A stretch of DNA of 64,000 bases from positions 124,001 through 188,000 of the forward strand of contig JAWZYV010011612.1 of assembly GCA_038373885.1 (NCBI GenBank), read 5' to 3'. The notes under the pieces are model-generated. The model worked only from the letters and a program-made list of their open reading frames with translations. It did no database searches and had not been told where the DNA came from. Shown piece after piece: positions 20,641-32,075 of this stretch. Made by a program: the position numbers and the translations under genes. The first letter of the stretch is position 1; every line of letters starts with the position of its first letter. The DNA comes from Cheiracanthium punctorium (lineage: Eukaryota > Arthropoda > Arachnida > Araneae > Cheiracanthiidae).

Positions 20641-21966
20641 TCTAAGTCTATTTTGTTCATTTGTAACAGATGCTTTTGTTGCAGAAGTCCATTAAATCTG
20701 ATTTTTTTATGTGTTGTCTTAAACTTTTGCACACGACTGTATATACATATATACACATTATTCATTGATTTATTCATTGATTTACGGAAAGCTATCCAGT
20801 TTTGAGCAAGTGGAAAAAAAAAAAAGAAAATCAATTTGTGTGAAGTTGTAGCAATAAAAATGTCAAACAAGTGGTTGATGCAAATGTTCCTTGAAATATT
20901 TGCGTTAAACTCATTGCGTAATGAACTTCAGCACGCAACAGAACTTTTACGATAATTTGAATCATACACTGTGTTTTAATGTAAATCATAAAAATATCAA
21001 TCCCTTTTTAATGCGTTAAAATAAAGAGTTGAATGGAGAACCATCACGCAAGGTAAATTTCTAAGTAAAATGTATGGCATGATATCAATGCTATATCATA
21101 CACTTTACTAAGATGTGCTTATAAATTGTTTTTAAATTAAAATATACGTCTCCTTTAAAAATAGTATGTTTCACTAAAGTTCGCATGTACCCATAATATT
21201 ACCATTGTCTTAACAACTTATAGGAAATTCTTTGTAAAGTATTCTTTGATATTTATAAAGGAAGGCTGTATTATAAATAAAATGTCCTCAGATCCATTGG
21301 AAAATAAAACTGATGGACCTACCTGACTTTAGAAAATGTCCAGTCTAGGTGCTTCAGTATTTTACAGTGGCACTGTAATGTGTGGCCAGTTTGCTCATTA
21401 TTTGCAAACCAATATTAATTCTATGTTTCAGTGACCGTTTTATTTGGCTGTGTTAATAGCAATTTAAATCATCAACGATGTCTTTCAAAGTGAATAGAGT
21501 TATTTTGTATACAGGAACGAAACTTACTTTCAAATTAAAGCCTGAAATATTTTGGTTTTGTGTAAACTAATTTTTAGGAAGAAAAAGGAAGTACTGCATC
21601 CACTTGGATCAGAGATATGAGGAAAATCTTATCTGGAACGAAAGTACAGAACGGTATTCATTATCATATTTCTTGTAGGTCTACAATTACTAGATCAGAG
21701 AAATCGTAAAGTTTCAGATCAGGTTTTCGTATTGAGTAAGCTTTACAATCTACTTTTTAAGCGGAAATGTTACAGTTTAAGCATTATTATTTGCATTACT
21801 TACAAGAAAGGCTTTTCATTTCCTTACAGAACAGTTAAACAACGCGAATTTAAATTTATAAGGACAAAATATCATTAGAATCATCAGTCTTCTCTAGAGC
21901 ACGTTTTCAAGGACATTTCTTGAGCTTAAGATAAAAAATGTTATAGATTACAAAAATTAATCTTAC
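20641..21966. other. Intron sequence before the loop A exon, no supported gene
   Basis: AT-rich. A plus-strand stretch at about 21577-21660 is open after a tttttag site, but it has no motif and no partner exon, so I do not call it. Confidence 0.35.
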
Positions 21967-22202
21967 CTAACAGTGAACTCAAGAGTTTTATTCTTGAACA
22001 ACCATATATACATGTTTGGAATAATAGTATCTTGAACGTGGCCCTCTATCGAGTTCTCGAAAAATATATCTGGCATCCATATTCTTTTTCTCCAATCAAG
22101 GTTGAGAACAACTTTCTCTGCTTTTTTAAAAGAGGCGAAATTTGGGAAGAGCAGTCTAGGATCCGTCCACTTTTTGGTCATTGTCATATCCATTCTAATT
22201 GA
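21967..22202 (-). CDS. Cys-loop anion channel exon: loop D and loop A of the ligand-binding domain
   Basis: The exon starts after an acceptor (gtatctcag) in phase 0 and ends before GTAAGA in phase 2 (78 codons plus two bases). The translation has MTKKWTDPRL (loop D; the family has W-x-D-x-R-L) and IWMPDIFFENSIEGHV (loop A; W-x-P-D-x-F-F-x-N). It ends PNMYIWLFKNKTLEFTVR, where family members have the L-Y-S-x-R strand. Its length and position match the large conserved exon of metazoan glycine/GABA/GluCl-type genes. The ATG-initiated frame extends to 22262, but those codons look like a polypyrimidine tract and intron, not protein. The next exon, containing the Cys-loop, is 15.5 kb away. Confidence 0.9.
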
Positions 22203-22931
22203 CTGAGATACAAAGATATTGGTATAATAAGAGAGTATGGGTAAAACAAACATAGAAATCATTTTAAAAATATATTTATGCGGTTAATTTTAAATAAAAT
22301 GCTATTTTTACTGAAAGAGAAAGCTAAGCTGGAGCATAAATAAAAGAATTTTAAGTTTATGTGATTAATTTTATAAAATAAAGACAGTGTAATACTAAAA
22401 ACACAATATGTACTAAAGCATATAAAATTGTGCAAACTGGTGAAACTAGGTATGTCATAAAGATATTAACTTTTTGAGGTCGAATCTTATATAAATGACG
22501 TATAAAAATTATTGACTGCATATAAAAACTCAACTGGTTCGAAACATAGAAATGTCAGATTAATATTAAAGGATATTTATTTTAAAAACGAAAGCTTCCA
22601 TAATCAAAGTGATTGATGGCTGTCAAAAATACGTCTCTTAATAGAGAATTACAGGCGAAATAAGTAAAAAGAACTTACAAACTAATGAAGCCACGATAAT
22701 GAGAAAGCAAGCAAGAGCTTTCAAATCCGGCCAAATAAAACTCCAATACTGAATGTAGCGCCGTGAATGAATTGAAGACAGTAATAAAAATCATTTTTGA
22801 AATCAGATTCCTGATTTAGAAAGTGTAGAGAAATATTCGCACTTAAGTTACCTTAGCGTTAAAGCGTGAGAAATTTTGGGGAAGAATTATTTTATACCAG
22901 ATAATAGACAAATTGACGATAATGGCAATTA

Positions 22932-24144
22932 CCTATATAAATAAAACAGACTGTAAAATTTCCGTTAATTAGTTGGTTTGTCTGTGTCTCGCCTAGCTCG
23001 TAGACGGGTGATCCTAGACCTACCAAATTTTGTATGGATATTCTCCAGGACGGGTCCCGACATACCTCGAAGCGATTTTTTCGAAATTCGAATTATTCTA
23101 GGAAATATCGATAATAAACCTATCACAAAAGGCTAATTTTGCTCTCGCCATTTCGCAATTGTAACCCTGCAGTGGAAAGGGGGAGAATTTAGCATATCTA
23201 GGTTGCCATATTTGGCAAGTTTATTAAATGATTCAGACTCTTGAAGTAAAAATAAAAGAATAACGATTATTTTTTTAGATTAAATTGTTTGTAAGGTTAT
23301 TTTTTAATTAAAATATTGTATGCATGTGAAATCAGAGCAGGAATGAAATGTTTTATACTCAAAAGAAAAATAGGATTTCGAAATTTTCCGAGACTAAAAT
23401 GTGCGACTTTTTAATTTGGCAAAAAATAAAATGGTTGATTGCGATTTTGGGAAGATGTGATTCTAGCGCTTGGCGCAATTTATCCTCTGCTTCGGCTAAT
23501 TCGTATTGTGCATTTTTCTGCGCAGCTTTTTCGCCATCTATTTCTAATGTATTATATCCAGAAAAAGGATGTTACAAATATCCGTTTTAATTTTCATTAA
23601 TCACACTCATAAATAATGATATACTTTCCAACTAAATGAAATAAGAAAAGAAAATAGGGAAGACCCATGGATTATAATACGCTTTTAATATATAGCACTT
23701 TAGTGCGTATTTAAAATCTGAAAGTGTTTCAGATTTTCTTACATTTTTTTCTTTCCGTTTTTTGATAAAGGCCAATATATCCAGAAGCTCTTCATAATTA
23801 TTATAGGACAAAAATAATTTTTACCTTTTTGTAGGTTTTATGATTTAACCATCTTAATTTTGTAACCAGGGGCAAACCGACACGGTAAGCATCGCATCAT
23901 GGGCGCCGGCTTCGAAGGGGCGTCATTTCGAACTCAAAAACTAAGTAGAGCATAAAAGGGGGGTGTCTTTTTTACATTAGAAGGGGGCGCCAATTACCCT
24001 AGGGCCGTTCCTGTTTGTAACCATCTTAATTTTAAATTTCATTCAGAACCCGAGAGATTTCAGTGCCAAGGAAGCCGGTGAGAAACAGGATTCTCTCCTA
24101 ACAACATTTATTAAAATGGCGAACCAACTGGCCGCCGGAGGCAG
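22932..24144 (-). repeat. 1.2-kb interspersed repeat family B, copy 2 (inverted)
   Basis: Inverted match to 13375-14597 along nearly its whole length, from the CAGACAAACCAACTAATTAACG tail region to the exon-like segment ending at 24144. Its plus-strand segment 24047-24144 keeps the open frame seen in copy 1. The two copies lie on either side of the channel's loop A exon. Confidence 0.65.
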
Positions 24145-25097
24145 CTAGTTTTTGTATAATCGCAAGAAGATAAAGAAACGTATTTTAAAAGTTAGGTAAA
24201 GATCTCGGGCAGTGAAATTGGAAAATTAAAAATAGTTAGAAACATTAAATTTAGAAGAGGAAAATGAAATACATATTAATGTAAGGTTTTTTATTTTTAA
24301 CTTTTGCTGAGAAATCTCTATTTTTTATAGGTTATATTTAGCAGATTTCATTAAAAAGTGTCTCCAAGTGGAAGTTTTAAAACCATTTTTTTAACTGTAA
24401 AATGACATTTTCGAAGAATTAAGCCTCTAAAACATTTAAGTTGAAGAATTCCCTAAAAAAGCCTAATTAAATTTTAATGACCCTGTATGTTGCAAGTGAC
24501 CTGTGATAGAGTTTTGCTGGTGTACTCCTTATCGCAATTATTCTGTTACTTAGTAAAAGTTGTTTTTATATCACAGTAAAAATTATTTTTCTCCAATTAA
24601 TTTCATAATAATAAAACTCTTGTTATGTTATACACAGACCATTTTGATCGTTTCTCAATCGTAGATTGATTTATCTCCAAGTCCACCATGGCAAAGAAAA
24701 CTCCATTGTTTGTGGTGTGCTTCCTTAATTCAATAGCTTGTTTTAACATAGAGTAAAAACTTAAAATAGAACTCATATCACAGCTTCGATCAAGTGGTAT
24801 ATATGTCACTAAGCTCTTTTTTTATTATTATTTGTCAGAAAGACTCTAATGCATTTCGTTAACTTCAAGATTCCATTATCGGAAAACGCTTTGAACAACA
24901 TCCTTTATTTTACTGATCAATCATTAGTTCAATTTTCATTATGAATTTTTCTAGAGCATTGTGAGTAGGAAATAGGTGTGTAACCGACATACGTATAATC
25001 CTAGAGCAAACAGAAAACTAACTCTACACGCGATCTCTGCTTAAGTAGATGTGAGAAAGCAATTAGCACAAAATGATATAGGACGGATCTAAAAGCA

Positions 25098-25143
<46 letters not shown>

Positions 25144-27650
25144 ATACATGCTTTTAAGATGAAAATTATTCATGAGGCAAGTATACTTTTTGTTGTATTT
25201 ATTTTCACTTAGCAGCTTTATTGTAAATTGCAATCTTAAAACATCAATCATAAGGTCGATAGTGTGCTTAGGTTCAATTATTCATGAGTGACTAAGTATT
25301 TCCTATTTTTAACAACTGCTAGATGCTTAACGTTCAAATCATTAACCACCTGTGTTCCATTAGTTACGAATTTTATTATAATTGAGTTTCCTATTAATGA
25401 TTAGTAAACGACACTAAACTATCATGTTCTGCCAATTATACTTGCGCTATCTATACTTATGAATCTATGCGATGTCGTATCTTAGATTCCTAACGTCTTC
25501 CCCCTTCCGTATCCCTTTATCATGCTTGAGCTTTTCCCTTATGCGTGTACTCCTGCTCATTCATAATCTCAAATTTCATTCACAAACAAAACTGTTTTTG
25601 TAAAAAGATTATTCTTAAATTAGCGAAATGGTTAAATGATTAAAACCAATGCACTGTAAAAAATTCAGGAACGTTCCTGGGAAATAGTGGGCATTTTCCC
25701 CAATGGTGGAGGAAAATGGGGGCTGTCCAAAAGTACCTGTATATTTTTAATAAAAATAATGTTAATGCTATGAATGAAAAAAAATTGCACTCAATTCAAT
25801 GTATTCTTAATATACTTAAGAAAAAGATGCAGAGAAAAGAATATTATTTCCCACAATATTTAGCTAAAGAAATAATGTCCACGATTATCAAATTCAGATT
25901 CACTCAGTATATGGCAAATGTTACTTCATTCTACAGAGAGGTGGTGACCGGGGAGAGCCGATAAGCAGGGGAAGCCGATAGGGATGTAGCCACACCCGAA
26001 ATAACTAAACATAAGATTTGAAAAAGATTACGTATTTGTGGATAAATTTGAAAGTTCCCCTTGAAAAATTTAAGGTTCAGCTACAGACCTAAGCCTAATT
26101 TAATATTTTTTCCAATGTAGGTTTGTCCTACTGCAAAGATTTTAAATCCGATTAATGAATTGACTTTTTCTTTCATTTTTTAAAATCATGAGTCCCCAGT
26201 CCCCTTCGAAAAAAAATTTGGCTTCTCTACTGGTTCCACAAAATTAATTTCTACAATAAAGAGTTACTTAAAATGTCAGTTTCATTAATTATAACCGTCG
26301 TTTCAGGAATATTTGACTAAAAGAGAAATAGAAATGTCAGTATCATATAGAACTTTTCTAAGTCTACACGGTAAAAAAATTATGTTGAATTTAATAAACT
26401 TCTTTGTTTAAACTGTTTAGTAATTTCATTTTTTAATTGAACAAAAGTTTGTTTGATCAACCAAATTCATTTAACAAAATGCATTTTTGAATAACAAAAC
26501 CTTTTTGTTGGAACTACGGATGAAACTCAGAACCAAGGGCATTTAAAATCGTTGAACAGACAATTTACGCATGAGTCAAGGACATGCGCAATACAGCACA
26601 AGCCAGAGGAAGAGAAGAGTACGCCCATTTTCAATAGATGGGATCTACAAAAGTTTTAAAATCTTAGGAGTGAGAAAAAAATTATAGGAGCATGATATAT
26701 GTTGAATCGAAAGGAAAAAGCTAGTCGCAAGGAATACTTTTTAGCTGACTGGGCGCTCGGATTTTTTTGAGCCCTGTTCATTTGACAAAAAAGGAGTATT
26801 TATGACTACAATTTCTGCAATTATACTTAAGTATTGGTGATATTAAATTCGAAACTATTCAATTGGATTTTTTCATGGTTCATTGAAAGTTTCAAAGGTA
26901 AGTCTAATTACTTTATCTATTCACAATTTACATGTATATTTTAGTACTTGTGTAATGATTAGTTTAAAGCAACTCCTGTTTTGGCCGTAAGGAAATTTGT
27001 TAAAACTAGAATGACGTTAAGTGTCCTGATAAAATATCTCTGTATTTTTATTGAAAAGTGTAATGACTTTTTCGGATTTGGAATGTTTAAGGGAAATAAA
27101 AGGTCTTAATGTAAATTAATTATCTTCCCCACTGGGATTGTATAAACACCTTTCCTGAGATTGAGGACTAGCAGATGGGAGTGAGGGGGGGCGGGGAGAG
27201 ATAGATCTGGAAGCAGAAATATTTTGTTTTCACTATCCATTGCGACAATCAAAGTTTACTTGTAGCATCAAATCTAAATCTGAAACTCTTATTTATACCT
27301 ACAACTCATACTCAGGTTTTTTTAATGAATGTTAATGTTCATGGATATAGTAAATTTGGAATTTCTAACACTTCCCACCTTTCCCGTATGCAAAGACATA
27401 ACTATAGAAGTTTATACTCATAAAATAATAATTGTTGCTGTAAAATTTTTAGAACCTTCGAAAACAATATGTATTTTAAACTGTGCCTTAAAATACAACT
27501 TTTTCCCCTGTATAAAGGCATGCTTGTAAAATTATTTCCTTATCTGGACGGTCTTTATTAATAATAGGTTACATATTTTTAACTTTTGTTAATTTATTTA
27601 ATGGGTTAATTCATAAGAAATCGAACTGAGGATTGATAGATCTAATGGAA
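24145..27650. other. AT-rich sequence, no supported gene
   Basis: Upstream of the known channel exons. I looked on the minus strand for an exon carrying the N-terminal binding-domain strands and found none with fitting phase. ORFs at 24603-24809 (minus) and 25716-25964 (plus) have no recognisable motif. A 37-base T run is listed separately. Confidence 0.4.
25101..25137. repeat. Poly-T run of 37 bases
   Basis: An uninterrupted homopolymer. It could be the poly-A tail of a minus-strand retroposed copy whose body is no longer recognisable; the length of such runs is often unreliable in assemblies. Confidence 0.9.
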
Positions 27651-27924
27651 TGTTTGGGCAGTAAAAAACAGACTTAAGTAAAATTAAAAGTAATTTATTT
27701 TGTAAATTAACATTAAATTAAATTGGTAGCTACTTGCTACATACAGCCCGATACTCATCCACCAGCGATACCTCACTTCTTGTTCGTTGCTCCCCTTGAG
27801 TCCAACATCCTTCTTTTATACGTAGCAGTCGTTCACTCCGGGAATTTCTGCTCCGTGGTTGGTTCTTGGTAGTTTCGGGTAATTTCTGGTTTCTGGCGAT
27901 TCAACGCCCGAAAAATACCCAACA
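27651..27924 (-). mobile_element. Candidate solo LTR
   Basis: Read on the minus strand the segment starts TGTTGGG and ends CCCAAACA, as LTR ends do. It carries a TATA-box-like TATAAAAGAAGG near its middle and an AATAAA further on. No internal retroelement sequence adjoins it. The immediate flanks do not give a clean short duplication, although AGATCT occurs near both edges. Superfamily unknown; it differs from the BEL LTR in this window. Confidence 0.35.
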
Positions 27925-29522
27925 AGATCTAGCACAATAATACCTCCGCTACTCAAAATACACTGCATGAATGGAAGGCATTTGAACTGCACAGTGCACA
28001 TGCGTGTACAGGGGGACCTTTACTTCCACATACCACTTGGAACACTTCTAAAGGTCATTTGATTCGTGTTCTACAAGCATATGTGCGTTACTTTTCAACT
28101 TATCCTCGTTAAAATAATATAAAATATTTTGTTTAAAAAAATCTTAAGAGGATTGTATCTTTTCTAAATAGAATAATCTGTATAATAAATAATGAAAATA
28201 TCGGATAAAACATTCATTATCGTATTACGTTCAAATGTTTTTGCAATATATAATAATCTTAAATGTGATCAAGTAATTTGTGAGTTTCTTTGTGGATCAA
28301 GAGTATCCGAAAATTCTCTTTGTTTTCAGTTTGCCTGGGGTTATGGCTTCTCGGATACCCCGACCGTCTTGTCTTTGTGCGAAGATCCTCTCAGTTCTAA
28401 TTATTTTATTTGAACGAAAGTACTGGCATTCGTGCCCTTGACCTGTGGTTTCGACCGGCCAAAATCAATTCTTTTATATTTAACGTGGTTATAATTTCCG
28501 TGATTAATAAAATAATTTACAATAATTGTAGATTCACCAATTATAAAAAAACTGACTTATATTCTATACATTATTATTGTTCCAAAAAATAATTCGCTTT
28601 TGTTTAAATATTCTATATGTAAAATAAATAATTAAATAAAAACAAAGGAAGCCAACTACCAAAAGCCTTCTAAGATGGCTTACACCCTACTCTGTACACC
28701 TTTGAATTTCGCCAAAGCCACTCGCCTTTACTCTAAAACAAAAGAACTTAGGGGCTGCCCAACATCCGATAAATAGCAACCTCATATTTACTACAAAACA
28801 AAATAAGTTTATGTCCAATATTTAAATAAAAATTATTGTTTCGTGGAGGAATATCTTTATTATGGGGCGCGTTTTTCCTACAATCCTAATCCTATGGATC
28901 TCAGCTCTATAGGGAAATGCAAAAGATCAACTCGCTTTTCACAGAACATCTTCAGAAATAGCCATAAATATTTCCGTTCTATTCAGTCATTTTAAAAGTT
29001 TGATTACGACTCCATTAAAAAATTCATTCGGTTACTGAAAAGTCCCTGAAATGATCGGGATAGATAGGCTACAGCCTAATGAATAATCTGGCGCACTGAC
29101 GGATTAATACAATTTTGTGGGTGGAGGCTTGGATGGAAGATTCACATACATATCCATTTTATGGAAGTAAGTTGGGATTGTTTACATTAATTTCATTTTT
29201 CTCGGGAGGGGCGGTCGCCTCCTACGACCCCCTCCCTTTAATCCGCCCATAGCCTGTTCTTTTGTTTTGGCACTTAGTTTTCTTTCAATATTTTGTTTAT
29301 TTCTGGACTCATTCTTCAAATAAAGACAAACATGTAACATTATTGGTAAGGAATACATTTTCTAAAGGCCATAGGTGGGTGGTGCAAGGATCTGGATACC
29401 CCCCCCCCTCCTCCGTTTGTCCGAGCTTCGCTTTTAGTCAACAAAAAGATAATGATACAGCCTTCCTTTCTGTCTTTCTTTTATTTAAAATTCTGCCTTT
29501 CCCACCTTTTGGACGCTCAATG
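27925..29522. other. AT-rich sequence, no supported gene
   Basis: Contains short chance ORFs (28192-28413, 28410-28592, 29262-29561) without motifs and a G/C-run stretch near 29400. Nothing can be annotated with confidence. Confidence 0.35.
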
Positions 29523-29697
29523 CAGGGGCGTAGCCAAGAGGGGGGGGTTAGGGGGTCATAACCCCCCCCATGAGAAATTTTTTGCCATACAAAATATATA
29601 TTCTTCACTACATTATCACACACACGTATACATATATATGAGTTGTAGTAGTCGTAGCCCCCCCCCCCCTCATGAAATATTTCTGGCTACGCCCCTG
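29523..29697. mobile_element. hAT MITE, CAGGGGCGTA family, copy 2
   Basis: A 175-bp element with inverted termini CAGGGGCGTAGCCA and an exact 8-bp target duplication, GCTCAATG. It is closely related to the copy at 19277-19441 but in the opposite orientation: the central ACATTATCACAC and TATATATGAGTTGTAGTAGT segments are shared. Both carry long G/C runs inside the termini. Confidence 0.9.
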
Positions 29698-30231
29698 GCT
29701 CAATGAAATTTTTTCTGAGTACTGTGTTTTGTTCCACAGTATTGTTGAATACTCTTGTGTGTGTCCTTATTCTCTAAAACTCTTGTGTGTGCTGACTTTA
29801 CAATACTCATTCAGTTTCGCGTACTTAATGAGTTGAGTAAATAATGCAGGTATGCAACAGCCACATTAAATATATACATGGTGGTCTAAAAGAAACCTCT
29901 CCTATATAAGAGTCCCTAGAGGCCAAACCGTTCAACTAATCGAAATGAAAGTTTAGATATAGTTATTTGAATGTATGGGGACCAGATTGTGACGATTTAA
30001 AATAATAAAGCTCTCACAGTTACGGTTACAGTGACAAAATTTCGAAATTTTCGAATAGCAACACCCACTTTTTTCGTGCGCAAATTGATCGGAACATGGA
30101 AAAACCTTAAATGGCGTTGGGACGAGACACGTATGGTGTAAATTGGAAGTGTAAAACATTTGTAAAGAAGAGCATCGTAAAGAACCAATAATAACAAAAG
30201 AGAGGAGAGGGGAAAAGACTTTTAAAAAAAC

Positions 30232-30286
30232 GACAAAAAGCCTAATAACTTCTACAAACGGTGTAGAAGTTATTAGGCTTTTTGTC
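30232..30286. repeat. Perfect 25-bp inverted repeat with 5-base loop
   Basis: The arm GACAAAAAGCCTAATAACTT plus CTACA is followed, after AACGG, by its exact reverse complement. The absence of mismatches suggests recent origin, by template switching or as the end of a foldback element. The transcript would form a hairpin. Confidence 0.8.
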
Positions 30287-30893
30287 CTTGACTTTGTAAT
30301 CTTTTTGCAGTAATGGCGAAAAAAGTTTTATCTTGAAGTCAGGGTTCAGCGCAACTATATAGCAGGATGATACGCTTTAAAGAATAACTTCCCATAGAGT
30401 GCAATGTATTGGGAATATTCTGAATGCTCCTGTAGGATAACTATAAATGCTACATAGATCATTTACAATAGGGTACATGGTACTGTAGATAAGAATAACA
30501 TGTAAATTTCGTAGAAATCAATGCATATTTATGCGAGTTAGATCAAGGACGGACAGACAGACAAACCGAAATCTTAAACACTTTTCTGACTTGTTGGAAA
30601 GTGTTAGAAAAGCTAGATCATGGGGCGAGAGAACGAAAGCTTTCAAGGTAAAGGCGCGGGGCCCGTAGCATTTGCTACTTCTGCTATATTGTTAATCCGG
30701 CACTGATTCCAGTCCCTGGTGCAACTAGTTTAATTTGTGTTCCAAGATCGTAATGCAGGCTTTTGTTTCTTCAACTTACACCCTTAAGCTCTCAAATGTA
30801 AGAAACTTGAGAAAACGGGCGTTGAAGCTTTTTAAGAATAAGTTACAAATCACTTCAAATCACACAAAGTTCTATCGCACACGGCTCTGTATG

Positions 30894-31083
30894 TGAAGCA
30901 CCCACAATTCTCACTTGATCTCGCTCCACATGACTTTTTTTGATTCCCGATGCGAAATCTCGGATGAAAAATGTTCGATTTCAGAGTGTCATTGCAATGA
31001 AAATAAAAGCAATGGAAGCTGAGAACGTGGTTACAGTGCAATGGCAACGGTGTATTGCACCGAAAACACATGGAGAAGATTGA
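30894..31083 (+). pseudogene. mariner-like transposase, C-terminal fragment
   Basis: Two overlapping frames give KHPQFSLDLAPHDFF and then FFLIPDAKSRMKNVRFQS and WQRCIAPKTHGED. They correspond to the mariner motif around the third catalytic Asp (Y-S-P-D-L-A-P-x-D-F-F-L-F-P) and the C-terminal W-x-x-C-I stretch. A frame change at the T run near 30940, and no detectable sequence before this point, mark it as a dead fragment. Confidence 0.65.
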
Positions 31084-32047
31084 AAATTACCAAGAGAATA
31101 CACTGTTCTAAATTTCTGTTATAAAAGAAAAATCCTAAAGAGTTTTTCGGAATGAATCGGGCTATTAAAACTGTTCAAACTACGTATTCTTTTGCAGATT
31201 AAAACGGAATTTCGGTTACGCAAAACACTTAAAAACGAAATCCATATTATAAATTTCTGAAAAGAGAGAAGTTCCGAACTTCTAATTTTTTTTCTTTTTG
31301 AAAGATAAAAGCAATATTTAAATGTAGCGTTTCGTGCAGCAGATATAATGAGAAAATGATAACAATGTGCAAGATGACAATCGTAGTGTGCAATAAGATG
31401 AATAAAATTTCTCTTAAAGTAATAGTCTTTTTAAAGAAAACATTTTTTGTATTTTTTATAGACAAAAGCTATGGTGAACGCAAAATCATTCTGTAGCTTT
31501 AAATATATAAATAGATCACTGGTATATCCTTTCGATTTTCCTGAATCTTATGAAAATCAATGGTTTCGATTTTGTCTGTATATTTAATGTTTTAAATTCC
31601 AAAAAAGAGAAAAAGATTTCAACTATTGTATTTTTACCGATGATAAAAGCGGCAAATTAAAGTTTGAAGTTTTGATGTAAATACGATTCAAAACTAGTAG
31701 TTATTTACGATATAAAATTACTTTAGTGGTGCTCGTTTCCAAGCTTAAAGTTATTGATCAGTCTATAGATAATATTGCGTGATCTGCAGACAGAGTTTTA
31801 AGAGAGAAAAAAAAGATTTTTTTTATTGCTTTGAATTGTGTTAAGAAAATAGATGAGTTTTGTTTTAGAATAGTAAAACTAGAAAAACATGCATACCTCG
31901 TAAACAGACTGTAAATCCCATGTAAACAAATAGTAAATGGAGGCAAAATATCATAATACATTTTAGTAAAGATTGCAAAAATAGAACTGACGGCAGTTTA
32001 ATTTTGCGATGAAAGATTTTAGTAAAAAAATTTTGATAATGCAAATC

Positions 32048-32075
32048 TCAATAAATAAATAAATAAATAAATAAA
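32048..32075. repeat. (AATA)n microsatellite
   Basis: About seven tandem AATA units. Confidence 0.85.

Larger units (their letters stand above)
478..22202 (-). other. Cys-loop ligand-gated anion channel gene, four-exon span (incomplete at both ends)
   Basis: The span joins four minus-strand exons (22202-21967, 6449-6367, 3802-3680, 854-478) whose reading frames and intron phases fit without adjustment: phase 2, phase 1, phase 1, then an open phase-0 donor. Read in order they give loop D/loop A, the Cys-loop, loop B to loop C, and M1-M2-M3 of a pentameric Cys-loop receptor subunit. The family forms ligand-gated ion channels in the plasma membrane; the Pro-Ala-Arg motif at the start of M2 is typical of anion-selective members (GluCl, HisCl, pH-gated and GABA/glycine-like types). 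The N-terminal exon(s) with the signal peptide were not found, and the M4 exon must lie left of base 1. The introns carry most of the mobile elements listed here. Which ligand opens the channel cannot be told from this fragment. Confidence 0.9.

Noticed and set aside
24603..24809. Minus-strand ORF as a host exon
   Set aside because: Reads smoothly but matches no family I know, and the splice edges are not convincing.
25101..25137. Poly-T run as a pol III terminator
   Set aside because: No pol III boxes are found upstream on either strand.
31758..31961. Minus-strand stretch YYDILPPFTICLHGIYSLFT as the missing N-terminal exon of the channel
   Set aside because: The P-P followed by alternating hydrophobics is suggestive, but the nearby donor gives phase 2 while the loop A exon needs phase 0, and no other channel motif is present.
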